From NCBI GenBank assembly GCA_038523965.1, contig JBCBIX010000004.1, positions 1 through 64,000 on the forward strand: a stretch of DNA of 64,000 nt, in the 5' to 3' direction. The notes below the pieces were generated by a model that was not told the DNA's origin, searched no databases, and saw only the letters and a program-made list of their open reading frames with translations. Source of the stretch: JAJRXG01 sp038523965 (GTDB taxonomy: Bacteria > Bacteroidota > Bacteroidia > Chitinophagales > Saprospiraceae). Shown piece by piece: positions 41,185 through 50,340 of this stretch. Positions within the stretch are counted from its first letter, which is position 1, and each line of letters starts with the position of its first letter. The position numbers and the translations under genes were made by a program.

Positions 41185-41889
41185 ATGGCTACAACACGAA
41201 AATCCAAGAAGACTACTGCAACAGACTTCATAACTCCATATCTGCAGTACGCCCTCGAAGTCAAAAAGCATGACAGAAATGTTTACAAGTTCTGTAAGCA
41301 CTTCAAACTGGAGGAGGCAGACTTCTACAAGCAGTACGGCTCACTTCATATGTTGGAACGTGCGATCTGGGATCATCTGATGACGGCTGCGATCAAGACT
41401 GTTGCCAAGGATGAGAGCTACAGCGCATTTAGTGATCAAGAAAAACTCCTCTCGCTGTTCTACACCTTCTTCGAGAGTCTGACGATGAATCGTAGCTACG
41501 TCACGAATAATCTCCGTGAGAACATGGACGTACGGGACAGAATGACGTTGCTCAAGCCAATGAAGAATACCTTTCGCAAGTTTGTGGATGAGTGCTTTGA
41601 GGATAGTCCCTTTACGAATCAGTCTGGAGGAATTGAGCGGCTAAACGACGTACGTCGTCGTGGCTTAGAGGAGGGTTTTTGGACTCAACTGATGTTTTTG
41701 ATCGAGTTCTGGCGTAAGGATGATTCCCCAGGCTTTGAAAAAACGGATATCGCCATCGAAAAATCCGTTCGCGCTGCAATGGATCTGATTGTTGCTACAC
41801 CAGTTAGGAGCTTGGTTGACTTTGGTCGATTCATCTGGAAGAAAGGTTTGCCAGAGGATGAAAACAGCGGAAACAATCCCAACCAGTAA
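41185..41889 (+). CDS. TetR-type regulator (C-terminal domain family)
   Basis: A 234-residue protein. The N-terminal region (TTATDFITPYLQYALEVKKH, then KFCKHFKLEEADFYKQYGSL) matches the helix-turn-helix of TetR-like regulators, with a short FYKQYGSL that stands in for the usual YYHFxSK loop. The C-terminal part (MNRSYVTNNLRENMDVRDRM, WTQLMFLIEFWRKDDSPGFE) is the ligand- or partner-binding helical bundle. The ligand is unknown. I chose ATG 41185 (MATTRKSKK), as the TTG at 41128 gives a hydrophobic lead that does not fit. The AarF kinase gene begins 32 bases before its end, so the two are co-regulated. Confidence 0.85.
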   Translation: MATTRKSKKTTATDFITPYLQYALEVKKHDRNVYKFCKHFKLEEADFYKQYGSLHMLERAIWDHLMTAAIKTVAKDESYSAFSDQEKLLSLFYTFFESLTMNRSYVTNNLRENMDVRDRMTLLKPMKNTFRKFVDECFEDSPFTNQSGGIERLNDVRRRGLEEGFWTQLMFLIEFWRKDDSPGFEKTDIAIEKSVRAAMDLIVATPVRSLVDFGRFIWKKGLPEDENSGNNPNQ

Positions 41890-43177
41890 GTTCAAGCGAG
41901 CTGGTAAAATCATAAGAACAGGCATCAAAGTCGGTACCAACTACGCCTCCTACTACGGAGAGAAATTAGTCGGTGGTGATGCATCCAGGGATAAATTAGA
42001 CGAGAAGAATGCGACTGAGATCATGGACAGCCTTCAGGAGCTGAAGGGTAGTGGGCTGAAGGTCGCTCAGATGCTTAGCATGGAAGAAAACCTCCTTCCT
42101 ACAGCATATGCTCAGCAGTTTTCGTTAGCACAGTTTAGTGTACCACCTCTATCGTCACCCTTAGTTAAGAAGACATTTCGCAAGTACTTCGGGAAGTCGC
42201 CCGAGGAAGTCTTTGACAAGTTTGATTACGATAGCAAGTTCGCAGCCAGTATCGGTCAGGTTCATGAAGCATGGCTCAACGGGCAGAAGTTGGCAGTTAA
42301 GATCCAGTATCCTGGTGTTGCAGAATCAATTCGCTCTGACCTGGCTCTACTCAAGCCCTTGGCAAGTCGCATTATGCGCATCAAACTGAAGGATGCCGAT
42401 CGCTACTTCAGGGAGGTTGAGGATAAGTTGATCGAAGAGACAGATTACAACTTAGAATTGGAGAACAGTGTACAGCTCACTCGAGATTGTGACTGGATGC
42501 AGGATGTCATCTTCCCCAGTTATCTCCCAGACTACAGCAATGAGCGGATCATTACGATGGAATGGATCGAGGGTCAGCACCTAACTCCATGGCTGGCGAC
42601 GAATCCGTCCCAAGAAGAGCGCAATCGCATCGGAAAGCTGCTATTCGATTTCTTTATGTACCAGATTCATGAGCTGAATATGGTCCATGCCGATCCACAT
42701 CCGGGCAACCTGCTCATCACCAAAGAAGGGAAGTTGGCAGTAATTGACTTTGGCTGTGTGAAGGAGATTCCGACAAGTTTCTATGACCCATATTTTGAAT
42801 TGTTGCAAAAGGAAGCTCTGGATGACAAGATCAAGTTCGAATCACTGTTGGAGACTCTTGAGGTTCTGTTAGCCAATGATGCGCCTGATGAACGCGAATA
42901 TTTCAGTGACCTTTTTCACCAGGTCTTATCTCTGGCCTTAAGACCTTATCACCAGGGGCGATTTGACTTTAGTAATGATGCCTACTTCAAGTCGATGACC
43001 GAGATGGGGGAGCAACTAACATCGCAGTCGCTGAAATCTAAATACAATCCTAATCGCGGATCAACCCACTTTATCTACCTCAATAGAACGAATTACGGAT
43101 TGTATAGCCTACTACATATGCTACGTGCAGAGATCGATACATCGATACCGTCTAAGCAGCTCGCTACAGTTGGATAG
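41858..43177 (+). CDS. AarF/ABC1/UbiB kinase family protein
   Basis: A 439-residue atypical kinase fold. The family marks are the Ala-rich loop KFAASIGQVHEAWLNGQKLA with VKIQYPG following (the nucleotide-binding Lys), the KxGQ-like LKGSGLKVAQMLSM with the N-terminal regulatory motif, and the catalytic loop NMVHADPHPGNLL with the Mg-binding IDFGCV. UbiB/Coq8 relatives have ATPase activity linked to lipid or quinone metabolism rather than protein kinase activity. It overlaps the TetR gene by 32 bases, an arrangement I have seen in related genomes, and lies 14 bases into the convergent hypothetical gene. Confidence 0.93.
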   Translation: MKTAETIPTSKFKRAGKIIRTGIKVGTNYASYYGEKLVGGDASRDKLDEKNATEIMDSLQELKGSGLKVAQMLSMEENLLPTAYAQQFSLAQFSVPPLSSPLVKKTFRKYFGKSPEEVFDKFDYDSKFAASIGQVHEAWLNGQKLAVKIQYPGVAESIRSDLALLKPLASRIMRIKLKDADRYFREVEDKLIEETDYNLELENSVQLTRDCDWMQDVIFPSYLPDYSNERIITMEWIEGQHLTPWLATNPSQEERNRIGKLLFDFFMYQIHELNMVHADPHPGNLLITKEGKLAVIDFGCVKEIPTSFYDPYFELLQKEALDDKIKFESLLETLEVLLANDAPDEREYFSDLFHQVLSLALRPYHQGRFDFSNDAYFKSMTEMGEQLTSQSLKSKYNPNRGSTHFIYLNRTNYGLYSLLHMLRAEIDTSIPSKQLATVG

Positions 43178-43910
43178 GATTCTGAGTGTGCCCAAAATCT
43201 GACCACGAAGTGCCTGCTTTGATGTTTGTTATTGGGATGGTGAGTGTCTTGATTTTACCGGTATGGTTGGTGGCTACTCTTGCACCACCAGGTAGTATCT
43301 GCCAGTCCTCCCAAGACGTGTAGACTCCTCCGATCGGGATGATTTTTACCCACATCTTGTACCCCGTAGGAAGACCGTTTTCATCGACATACCATAAGTA
43401 TGAATCCCCTGGAGTCACTCCTCCGCTATCATATGTAACTAACAGTCCTTGCTTGCCATCTTTATCAAGGGCAATTTGTCGCGACGCCTCCTCATCCATT
43501 ACTTTGAATGGAGCTGCGAACCACCACATGTCATTACACCAGAAGGACCAAGCTGTTGCCACAGCCTTTGAAGTAGCTGCCTCATCTGTTACGAGCGCAT
43601 CATTCTGATAGAGTTTTCCCCGTACTTGATCCATATCAAGATGGACTTCCTGATCATCCCATGAGATGATGGCGGTATTAGATGTGCGGTCCCACAGATA
43701 GTGATGTTCTCCCCTAAACGTCCATTCGACGATCGGCAGCGAGTCCCAGGCGGGCTTGTTAACCTGCTTCAGTATAGACTGTGCCATTGCATCGGCATCG
43801 CCATCGACGATGGTAGGTCTTGGTTCATGTACTGCAAATCTGATGTACACGAATCCCACTATGATGAGTAGGAGGATACCGATTAGCAGATACTTGAAGA
43901 ACTTGAGCAT
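43164..43910 (-). CDS. Membrane-anchored hypothetical protein (248 residues)
   Basis: It has an N-terminal anchor helix (FFKYLLIGILLLIIVGFVYI) and an outer soluble domain rich in Trp (VEWTFRGEHHYLWD, ATAWSFWCNDMWWFAAPFKV, WYVDENGLPTGYKMWVKI) with alternating strands, a beta-sandwich-like pattern. I recognise no named family. The Trp/Asp/Gly repeats suggest ligand binding. It is convergent with the AarF gene (14-base overlap) and 6 bases downstream of the TonB-dependent receptor, so it may belong to that transcript. Confidence 0.72.
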   Translation of the reverse strand: MLKFFKYLLIGILLLIIVGFVYIRFAVHEPRPTIVDGDADAMAQSILKQVNKPAWDSLPIVEWTFRGEHHYLWDRTSNTAIISWDDQEVHLDMDQVRGKLYQNDALVTDEAATSKAVATAWSFWCNDMWWFAAPFKVMDEEASRQIALDKDGKQGLLVTYDSGGVTPGDSYLWYVDENGLPTGYKMWVKIIPIGGVYTSWEDWQILPGGARVATNHTGKIKTLTIPITNIKAGTSWSDFGHTQNPIQL

Positions 43911-43916
43911 AAGAGT

Positions 43917-46493
43917 CTATTTGCTGAATGCGAATTCGATCGTGAGAAATATGGTTCTGGGCATAATCGGAAACACCACAAAGCTACCATTCGGATTTTC
44001 ATTGATGAATGCTTCGCTTGCTGCGTCGCTGTTACTACCAAATTGGTTAGGTCCAAAGAAATTCTGTAGCCCTGCCGTATTCAAGATATTACGACCTCTC
44101 ACTCCTATGCTCCAGCGATCTGAGAGCGCATAACCCACATTCATATCTACGGTGCTGTACGACGGAAGTTGAAAAGCGTTGGAGAGGTTACCTTGACGTT
44201 GGCCAGTGTGGTTCCAGTGCAAATCGACATACCAGTCAGCCTCCTCATAGACTAAACCTATTCGACCAAGAATACCTGGATTGTGAGTAGGAGTATTGTC
44301 ATCAAAGGATCGAATCTCATCGTCCTCAGTTGCTATAGATTCATTAGCATCATAGAGCGTGAACTCATCCAAGTTGGCATTTTGGAAAGTTCCCGAGGCG
44401 TTCAGGGAGAGGGACTTGGTGAGCCGTACTGAGGTGTTCACCTCTATACCGATGGAGGAGGCACTGTTCAGTTGGGTTGGACTGTAGAAGATCTGATTGG
44501 TACTCTCATCGAAGGCAAAGTTGGTGTAGGGTACATCATCGAGTTGGCTGTAGAACCCGATAATCTGGATACCATAGTCTCTTTGGTTGCTGACGAATCC
44601 TAACTCGGACTGCGTCACGGATTGAATAGGTGCTGGTCCGTCTACTGGCTGATTAGCAAAGTTATCCATGTAGTAATTCAGCTCAGGAGCTTTGTTGCCA
44701 ACCGAATGTCGAGCGAAGAGACTATGATTCTGTCCCAGATCATAGCTTAGTCCAGCACTGTAGGACAAGTAGTCGTAACTAAAATCGATAGGATCAGTAT
44801 CACCAGCGATGAGAGGTGCTGCATCATACGATGTCAGTGGATTAACATCCAGTCCTCCCTCTATAGGATCCTGGGCACTGCGATCCTTACTCCCAGAGTG
44901 ATTGATGCGTTCGTAGCGCAAGCCAACATTCGCAGTAAGAGGAGTCGTCAGCTTAAGTGTGGCATCTGTGAAAACGGCAATTTGGCCGACTTCAATTGAT
45001 GCTGCCTCGTAAAAAAGACCTCCATAGTTGCTCACTCCAAATCGATCAGACAAGTCTCTGATAGGTTCACCTGGATTCTCTAATTGGACTCGAAGCGGTC
45101 GCGATTCATCTTCATATGTAGAGTACAGGAAGCTGGCATTCGTGAAAACATCAACATCACTCAGAGCCGCAAATGATCCGACTGTAAGCTGAACATCATT
45201 CCAATCAGCACTCAATCGGAGCTCATTCATCCATTCGTCTATGGAGTCATCTTTTTTCCAAGCTCCAGACGCCATGATTGCATCATTTGGAAGAGTGCCT
45301 TGTGTATAGCTGAATCCCGGTGGCAAGCCCTGGAAGACTCCAAAGGCTTCGTTATTATCTACTATGGCGAGTTGTTGGTTAGAGACTACATCTGTGAAGG
45401 TCACCAGACCTGATGGAAATGGATCGCCACTGATAAAATAGGTCAAGAAGTTCTCTAAGCCGAGTGGTTGGCCACCGATCACCGTCTGCCAATCGACGTC
45501 CTTATCTGAATATTTGAGTCTGTTTGTCAGCCGCCATGCTCCTACGGCCAGATCGACATTAAGTTGTGCCGATAACTCTTGAGTTTTGATTCCATTTTGG
45601 GGATTGTAGGTGTAGAGACCTCCCAGATTATGATCTCGGTCGTCCCAGCCAGGGGAGAGAAGTGTGCTCTGCTGAAACGAAAAACCTTCAAGAGGTTGAG
45701 GATTGTCCCAATCTGTAGCTGGCACTCCAGTGTAGCGGTTGACTTTGTCATCGAGGAATTTGATTTTCAGATCGACGATTCCTGAGGGTATAGTATTGTA
45801 CAATCCCAGCTTGAGTTGTCCACCGTTGTTCATGCTTTGGTTGACTTGTCGCGCTCCATCGTCATACCTATAGAGGTAGGAGAAGTCATATCCCCAATTC
45901 GAGCTGGAGATAGGACCTCCACTATATCCTTCGATACGTCCCTGTGGTCGACCTCCATCGTAGAGTCCGAGGGTTAGACGGTCTTGACTTTGGTAATTCT
46001 GCGTGGGACGCTTCGATACGAAGTTGATGACTCCGCCTGGGCTATTAGGTGCGATGATGGCAGACTTACCACCTTTGATAACCTCTGTCTTCTCATGACT
46101 GACATCAGGACGCAGAAAAAAATCAGGTGAGAACTGCTGGAATTGCACAGCGCTAATCGGTAGTCCATCTTCTTGCAGCGACATGTAGTACCATCCGATG
46201 TCATCCTCTGCACTTAGGGAAACTCCCCGTGTATAAACTCGTCCAAAGACTTCTCCAGTGGACGCGTCAGCAAAGAATCCATTGATCTGGCGCATGACAT
46301 CTGAGGCTCCAGCAATACTATAATCTGCTGGTCTCTGTAGTATACTCGCGGACCCGAGGTGTTCTCTGACCTCGCGATTTGCAAAGTCACTGATCACCAC
46401 TTCTGACAGCAGTAGTGGGTCCTGGATCGAGTCTATTTGTGCTTGGATACTTACTGAGATGGTCGCCAGAAAGGAGAATAGAAGATGCCTCAT
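43917..46493 (-). CDS. TonB-dependent receptor
   Basis: An 858-residue outer-membrane receptor. From ATG 46493 it has a signal peptide (MRHLLFSFLATISVSIQAQI), a plug domain starting DPLLLSEVVISDFANRE and including DVMRQINGFFADASTG and EVIKGGKSAIIAPNSPGGVI, and a 22-strand barrel ending SIGVRGRNILNT and MPRTIFLTIEFAFSK. The plug has no N-terminal CarboxypepD-type domain, so it is not a SusC-type protein; it is closer to Fe-siderophore receptors of the FecA/FhuE kind. The Fur-type regulation expected is not visible. It is followed by the 248-residue gene, and its 5' end is divergent from asnS. Confidence 0.92.
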   Translation of the reverse strand: MRHLLFSFLATISVSIQAQIDSIQDPLLLSEVVISDFANREVREHLGSASILQRPADYSIAGASDVMRQINGFFADASTGEVFGRVYTRGVSLSAEDDIGWYYMSLQEDGLPISAVQFQQFSPDFFLRPDVSHEKTEVIKGGKSAIIAPNSPGGVINFVSKRPTQNYQSQDRLTLGLYDGGRPQGRIEGYSGGPISSSNWGYDFSYLYRYDDGARQVNQSMNNGGQLKLGLYNTIPSGIVDLKIKFLDDKVNRYTGVPATDWDNPQPLEGFSFQQSTLLSPGWDDRDHNLGGLYTYNPQNGIKTQELSAQLNVDLAVGAWRLTNRLKYSDKDVDWQTVIGGQPLGLENFLTYFISGDPFPSGLVTFTDVVSNQQLAIVDNNEAFGVFQGLPPGFSYTQGTLPNDAIMASGAWKKDDSIDEWMNELRLSADWNDVQLTVGSFAALSDVDVFTNASFLYSTYEDESRPLRVQLENPGEPIRDLSDRFGVSNYGGLFYEAASIEVGQIAVFTDATLKLTTPLTANVGLRYERINHSGSKDRSAQDPIEGGLDVNPLTSYDAAPLIAGDTDPIDFSYDYLSYSAGLSYDLGQNHSLFARHSVGNKAPELNYYMDNFANQPVDGPAPIQSVTQSELGFVSNQRDYGIQIIGFYSQLDDVPYTNFAFDESTNQIFYSPTQLNSASSIGIEVNTSVRLTKSLSLNASGTFQNANLDEFTLYDANESIATEDDEIRSFDDNTPTHNPGILGRIGLVYEEADWYVDLHWNHTGQRQGNLSNAFQLPSYSTVDMNVGYALSDRWSIGVRGRNILNTAGLQNFFGPNQFGSNSDAASEAFINENPNGSFVVFPIMPRTIFLTIEFAFSK

Positions 46494-46537
46494 TCTTGGT
46501 TTTTTTTGAGATACGTACCAAAGCATGGTCAAGGTAA

Positions 46538-46565
46538 TTTGTTCTACACCCTAAGCATATCTTTG
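46538..46565 (+). promoter_or_regulatory. Promoter of asnS
   Basis: TTTG (46538-46541), 16 bases, then TATCTTTG (46558-46565): a textbook Bacteroidota -33/-7 promoter. Transcription would begin about 46572, leaving a leader of about 14 bases before ATG 46586. Confidence 0.75.
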
Positions 46566-46585
46566 ACGTCTGAAGAGCATGACAT

Positions 46586-48019
46586 ATGAGACGTAGTCGG
46601 ATCAAACAACTTCTGAAAACTGCTGACATTGGAGCCGAAGTAAAAGTCTGTGGGTGGGTACGCACATTCAGAAATAACCAATTCATCGCCCTCAATGATG
46701 GCAGTACCATCAAGACGATCCAATGTGTGGTGGATTACGAGAATACCGATGCTGAGTTGCTAAAATCCATTACCACGGGTGCCGCAGTAGAGGTCGCAGG
46801 AACCGTAGTCGAATCACAAGGGCGAGGACAATCGATCGAGATCAAGGCTGTTTCTGTGACTGTCCTCGGAGCGGCCGATCCTGAACGCTATCCCCTTCAG
46901 CCGAAGAGACATAGTCTGGAGTTCCTTCGTGAGATCGCTCATTTGAGATTTCGGACCAATACATTCGGAGCGGTCTTCCGCATTCGACATGCTACTGCCT
47001 ATGCGATCCATCAGTTTTTTAATGATCGCGGTTTCGTCTATCTCCATTCTCCGATTATTACTGGATCAGATGCTGAAGGCGCGGGCGAGATGTTTCAGGT
47101 TACTGCGATGGATTTAGACAATCCTCCACGCACGGAAGATGGAAAGATTGACTTCAAAAAGGATTTTTTCGGCACCCCGACCAATCTCACTGTATCCGGG
47201 CAGTTAGAGGCTGAACTTGGGGCACTTGCACTGAGTGATGTTTACACTTTTGGACCTACGTTCAGAGCGGAAAACAGTAACACCTCTCGCCATTTGGCTG
47301 AATTTTGGATGATCGAGCCTGAGATAGCCTTTGCGGACATCCATGATGACATGGACTTGGCGGAGGACCTTCTGAAGTATGTCATCGCATATGTGATGGA
47401 GCACTGTGATGCTGATCTGGAGTTCTTAGAGCAACGACTCATCAATGAGGAGAAAAACAAACCACAGAACGAAAGGTCAGAATACCCGCTGCGCGAAAAA
47501 CTTCAGTTCTGCTTAGACAATGACTACGAGCGTCTGACCTACACTGAGGCCATTGATATCTTGATGAGGTCCAAACCCAACAAAAAGAAGAAATTCCAAT
47601 TCGTCATCGAGGAGTGGGGGGCTGATCTTCAGTCAGAACATGAACGATATCTGGTTGAGAAACACTTCAAGAAACCAGTTATTCTAACCGCCTATCCAAA
47701 AGAGATAAAGGCATTCTACATGCGAGTCAACGACGATGATAAAACTGTTGCGGCCATGGATATCCTTTTCCCAGGCATAGGGGAGATCGTCGGTGGATCA
47801 CAGCGCGAAGAGAGAATTGATATTCTGCGCCAGCGTATGGTGGACTTTGATATTCATGAGTCAGAGATGGATTGGTTCTTGGACACACGGCGGTTTGGGA
47901 CCTGTCCTCATGCGGGCTTTGGTCTCGGTTTTGAGCGATTAGTCATGTTCGTTACAGGTATGACTAATATCAGAGATGTTATTCCGTTTCCACGATTTCC
48001 GGGCAGTGCTGCGTTCTGA
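46586..48019 (+). CDS. asnS: Asparagine--tRNA ligase
   Basis: A class II aminoacyl-tRNA synthetase of 477 residues that charges tRNA-Asn. The N-terminal OB fold (KVCGWVRTFRNNQFIALNDG) binds the anticodon. Motif 1 lies around FGAVFRIRHATAYAIHQFF, motif 2 around TFGPTFRAENSNTSRHLAEF and motif 3 in GFGLGFERLVMFVTGM. The asparagine-specific active site includes GSDAEGAGEMFQV and TNLTVSGQLEAE, which set AsnRS apart from AspRS. It is the first gene of a plus-strand group with the YwqK-type protein and PorQ. Confidence 0.97.
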   Translation: MRRSRIKQLLKTADIGAEVKVCGWVRTFRNNQFIALNDGSTIKTIQCVVDYENTDAELLKSITTGAAVEVAGTVVESQGRGQSIEIKAVSVTVLGAADPERYPLQPKRHSLEFLREIAHLRFRTNTFGAVFRIRHATAYAIHQFFNDRGFVYLHSPIITGSDAEGAGEMFQVTAMDLDNPPRTEDGKIDFKKDFFGTPTNLTVSGQLEAELGALALSDVYTFGPTFRAENSNTSRHLAEFWMIEPEIAFADIHDDMDLAEDLLKYVIAYVMEHCDADLEFLEQRLINEEKNKPQNERSEYPLREKLQFCLDNDYERLTYTEAIDILMRSKPNKKKKFQFVIEEWGADLQSEHERYLVEKHFKKPVILTAYPKEIKAFYMRVNDDDKTVAAMDILFPGIGEIVGGSQREERIDILRQRMVDFDIHESEMDWFLDTRRFGTCPHAGFGLGFERLVMFVTGMTNIRDVIPFPRFPGSAAF

Positions 48020-48045
48020 TTGTAGTGCTTTTCATTGCTACAACT

Positions 48046-48684
48046 ATGCTCCGCCAGACATACACACTTTTGATAGTGATCGGTAGTCTGAGCGCTTTGA
48101 TATCGTCATGCCAATCTCGTTATATCGATAGGGAGATACGTAACTCCGATGGTGAGTTGAGTCAGATCCTGCGGATGGATAGAGACAGTGTTCTTCAGGG
48201 TGAGAGCGTTACTTTCTTTGAAAATGGAGAAGACGTCTTTGAACGAGCCACCTATGTTGACGGAGAGCTGAATGGAGTCAGGAAGCTCTACTATTCCAAT
48301 GGAACCGTCGAAATTCAAGAGTACTATGAGGATGGGATACTAATCGATACGCTCTATACCTATCACCAAAATGGACAAGTGCGCACCAAGCTTAACTATC
48401 AGAAAGGCACAATCACCGGAATAGGCCTGAAGTATGACAATTCTGGAAGGCTACTGGAACGTGTCACCTTCGCCAATGATTCGGAGAACGGTCCATTCGA
48501 AGAGTACCACCCTAATGGGCAGCTACACTGGCAAGGATATTACCAAGATGGTCCCAATGAGGTTGGAGAGCTACGCGAATATGACACAGAAGGCATGCTC
48601 ATCAAGATCATGTCATGCGACAGTCTGTCCACCTGTAGAACTATCTGGACAATTGAAGACAACCTGGCCGATGAGAACGGTTAG
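48046..48684 (+). CDS. YwqK-type MORN-repeat lipoprotein
   Basis: A 212-residue lipoprotein (lipobox in SLSALISSC) with repeated MORN-like units: LYYSNGTVEIQEYYEDG, YHQNGQVRTKLNYQKG and YHPNGQLHWQGYYQDG, each about 22 residues. Database proteins of this type are often called toxin-antitoxin system YwqK family antitoxin, which overstates what is known; no toxin partner is here. The repeats usually bind membranes or proteins. ATG 48046 gives the lipoprotein signal. Its 3' end overlaps the porQ start by 14 bases, linking their translation. Confidence 0.85.
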   Translation: MLRQTYTLLIVIGSLSALISSCQSRYIDREIRNSDGELSQILRMDRDSVLQGESVTFFENGEDVFERATYVDGELNGVRKLYYSNGTVEIQEYYEDGILIDTLYTYHQNGQVRTKLNYQKGTITGIGLKYDNSGRLLERVTFANDSENGPFEEYHPNGQLHWQGYYQDGPNEVGELREYDTEGMLIKIMSCDSLSTCRTIWTIEDNLADENG

Positions 48685-49717
48685 TCTTCTCTTGCTGTCC
48701 TTCTTAATCACTCAAGCAGTGAGGGGTCAGATAGGGGGCTTAGCGACATACCAATTTTTGAACTTAAGTCCATCGGCACGGGTCACCGCACTGGGAGAAC
48801 ATACGATCAACATCAGAGATCGCGACGTTACCTTGGGATTACTTAATCCAGCTTTGCTTTCGGATACAATTCATCAGATGGCCTCTGTCAATCATAATCT
48901 ACATGTCAGTGACATAGGCTACGGCTACATCGCGTATGGCCATCATCTTCCCCAGCTTGGGGTCTCAGCCAGTGCAGGTATTCAGTATGTGAACTACGGG
49001 TCTTTCATTAGGGCAGATGACTTTGGAAATCGGCAGGGTGAGTTTGATGCTGGGGAAGTTGCGGTTGTATTTGGCGCCTCCAGACAGATGGACTCAAGAC
49101 TATCTCTCGGTGCCAATATTAAGCTCATTAGTTCCTCGCTCCAGGAGGCCAGTTCACTCGGTGCCGCGCTCGATATTGGTATGTATTATCAGATGGATAG
49201 TACTGGAGCAAACGTCTCGGTAGTCCTTCGAAATATGGGTGGTCAACTTACTGCCTCCGGCATCCAAAAGGATCCTCTACCATTCGATCTTATGATTGGA
49301 TTCTCTAAACGTCTGAAGTATCTACCCTTCCGATGGATGATGACGATCCACGATCTCCAGCAGTGGGATCTTCGCTTTGACAGCGGATTAAACCAGAATG
49401 CATCTTTTATAGGTCAGGAGGATCGAGAAGAGACCTCATTTAGCCAAGGTGTAGATAATCTACTGAGGCACTTTGCCTTCGGTGGAGAGTTATTAATCGG
49501 GCCAAGAGAGGGTTTCGCTCTACGATTCGGCTATGATCATCAGCGCAATCGAGAGCTTCGGGTGGCTGGATTTAGAAGTCTAAGTGGTTTTTCTTTTGGA
49601 GTCGGGATTAAGGTCAAACGATTTCAGTTTGACTATGGCATCGGCGGATACCACCTCGGGGGAGGAGCCAACCACCTTAGCCTACGTATTGACCTGGCGC
49701 GATCGAGACCGTATTAA
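48671..49717 (+). CDS. porQ: Type IX secretion system protein PorQ
   Basis: PorQ is an outer-membrane barrel of the FadL-like type and part of the type IX system, needed with PorU, PorV and PorZ in attachment of cargo to the cell surface. From ATG 48671 the 348-residue product has a signal peptide (MRTVSLLLLSFLITQAVRGQ) and then IGGLATYQFLNLSPSARVTA followed by ALGEHTINIRDRDVTLGLLNP, the recognisable PorQ start. The end FDYGIGGYHLGGGANHLSLR is typical. Its presence matches the type IX cargo at 5264-11171. The rest of the system is not in this window. The stop overlaps the convergent YkuK gene by 4 bases. Confidence 0.92.
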   Translation: MRTVSLLLLSFLITQAVRGQIGGLATYQFLNLSPSARVTALGEHTINIRDRDVTLGLLNPALLSDTIHQMASVNHNLHVSDIGYGYIAYGHHLPQLGVSASAGIQYVNYGSFIRADDFGNRQGEFDAGEVAVVFGASRQMDSRLSLGANIKLISSSLQEASSLGAALDIGMYYQMDSTGANVSVVLRNMGGQLTASGIQKDPLPFDLMIGFSKRLKYLPFRWMMTIHDLQQWDLRFDSGLNQNASFIGQEDREETSFSQGVDNLLRHFAFGGELLIGPREGFALRFGYDHQRNRELRVAGFRSLSGFSFGVGIKVKRFQFDYGIGGYHLGGGANHLSLRIDLARSRPY

Positions 49718-50202
49718 TTCACGATCTTATCTGCACAGCTTGAGCTGGCAAAGGCGTCTGGCTTCGCTTTGAATACGAATCCCATACCTAAGATGTAGCC
49801 CATAGCTTCCTTAAGCGCTGTGTTCGACTTGAAGTGGGGATCCGTATTAATATCCGCATGTACTTCGAGTTCCACCTTGTGCTTGTCGAGCAGATCGCAC
49901 AAGCTGTAGGCGACTTCTACACTCATTGCCACCTCCGTGATCATACGTTCTTTGATACCCATGCGGTTGTCCATACGAGAGTTGTGAATGAACATGAATC
50001 CACCTTTCTTCTCACGCAAGAACACGATCACTGTTGCGAACTCTACGATTTTACCTTTTACCTGTGAATCAGAACCGATGCATAGCTTGAGTCGATGACC
50101 GGCCTCCTTCTCGCGAAGAATAGCGTTTTCTACAGAGGTAATAAGAGAGCCATCGATCTTGGTCCCATCGAGGCGTCTCCATTTTCTGGCTGTTGTTTCC
50201 AT
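49714..50202 (-). CDS. YkuK family RNase H-like protein (DUF458)
   Basis: A 162-residue protein of the YkuK family, which has an RNase H-like fold. The conserved start is KLCIGSDSQVKGKIVEFATV with an Asp as in RNase H, followed by TVIVFLREKKGG, then ELEVHADINTDPHFKSN (Asp) and an Asp near the end (AKPDAFASSSCAD). The catalytic role is not shown for any member. I chose ATG 50202 (METTARKWRRLDG), since the frame's first start at 50232 is TTG. It is convergent with porQ. Confidence 0.88.
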   Translation of the reverse strand: METTARKWRRLDGTKIDGSLITSVENAILREKEAGHRLKLCIGSDSQVKGKIVEFATVIVFLREKKGGFMFIHNSRMDNRMGIKERMITEVAMSVEVAYSLCDLLDKHKVELEVHADINTDPHFKSNTALKEAMGYILGMGFVFKAKPDAFASSSCADKIVN

Positions 50203-50307
50203 CGTTAAGATGATTTGGTGATGATACCTCAAGTCGGTTGATCGTAGGACAATGCCATTGACCTTCCGTCAAATTAGGTACAAAACGAAGCCTCGACGAT
50301 CGATGTG

Positions 50308-50328
50308 GTGTTAATTGTTGATTAACAC
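50308..50328. promoter_or_regulatory. Perfect 8-5-8 inverted repeat upstream of the YkuK-type gene
   Basis: GTGTTAAT (50308-50315), five bases, then ATTAACAC (50321-50328). It lies 12 bases past the nadB stop and about 105 bases upstream of the YkuK-type start (both minus strand). It could be an operator for the latter, or a weak terminator for nadB, though no T-run follows. Confidence 0.35.
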
Positions 50329-50340
50329 TGCGACTCAGCG

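Noticed and set aside
48046..48684. Toxin-antitoxin system (YwqK-type antitoxin label)
   Set aside because: No toxin gene adjoins it, and MORN-repeat lipoproteins are common without one.
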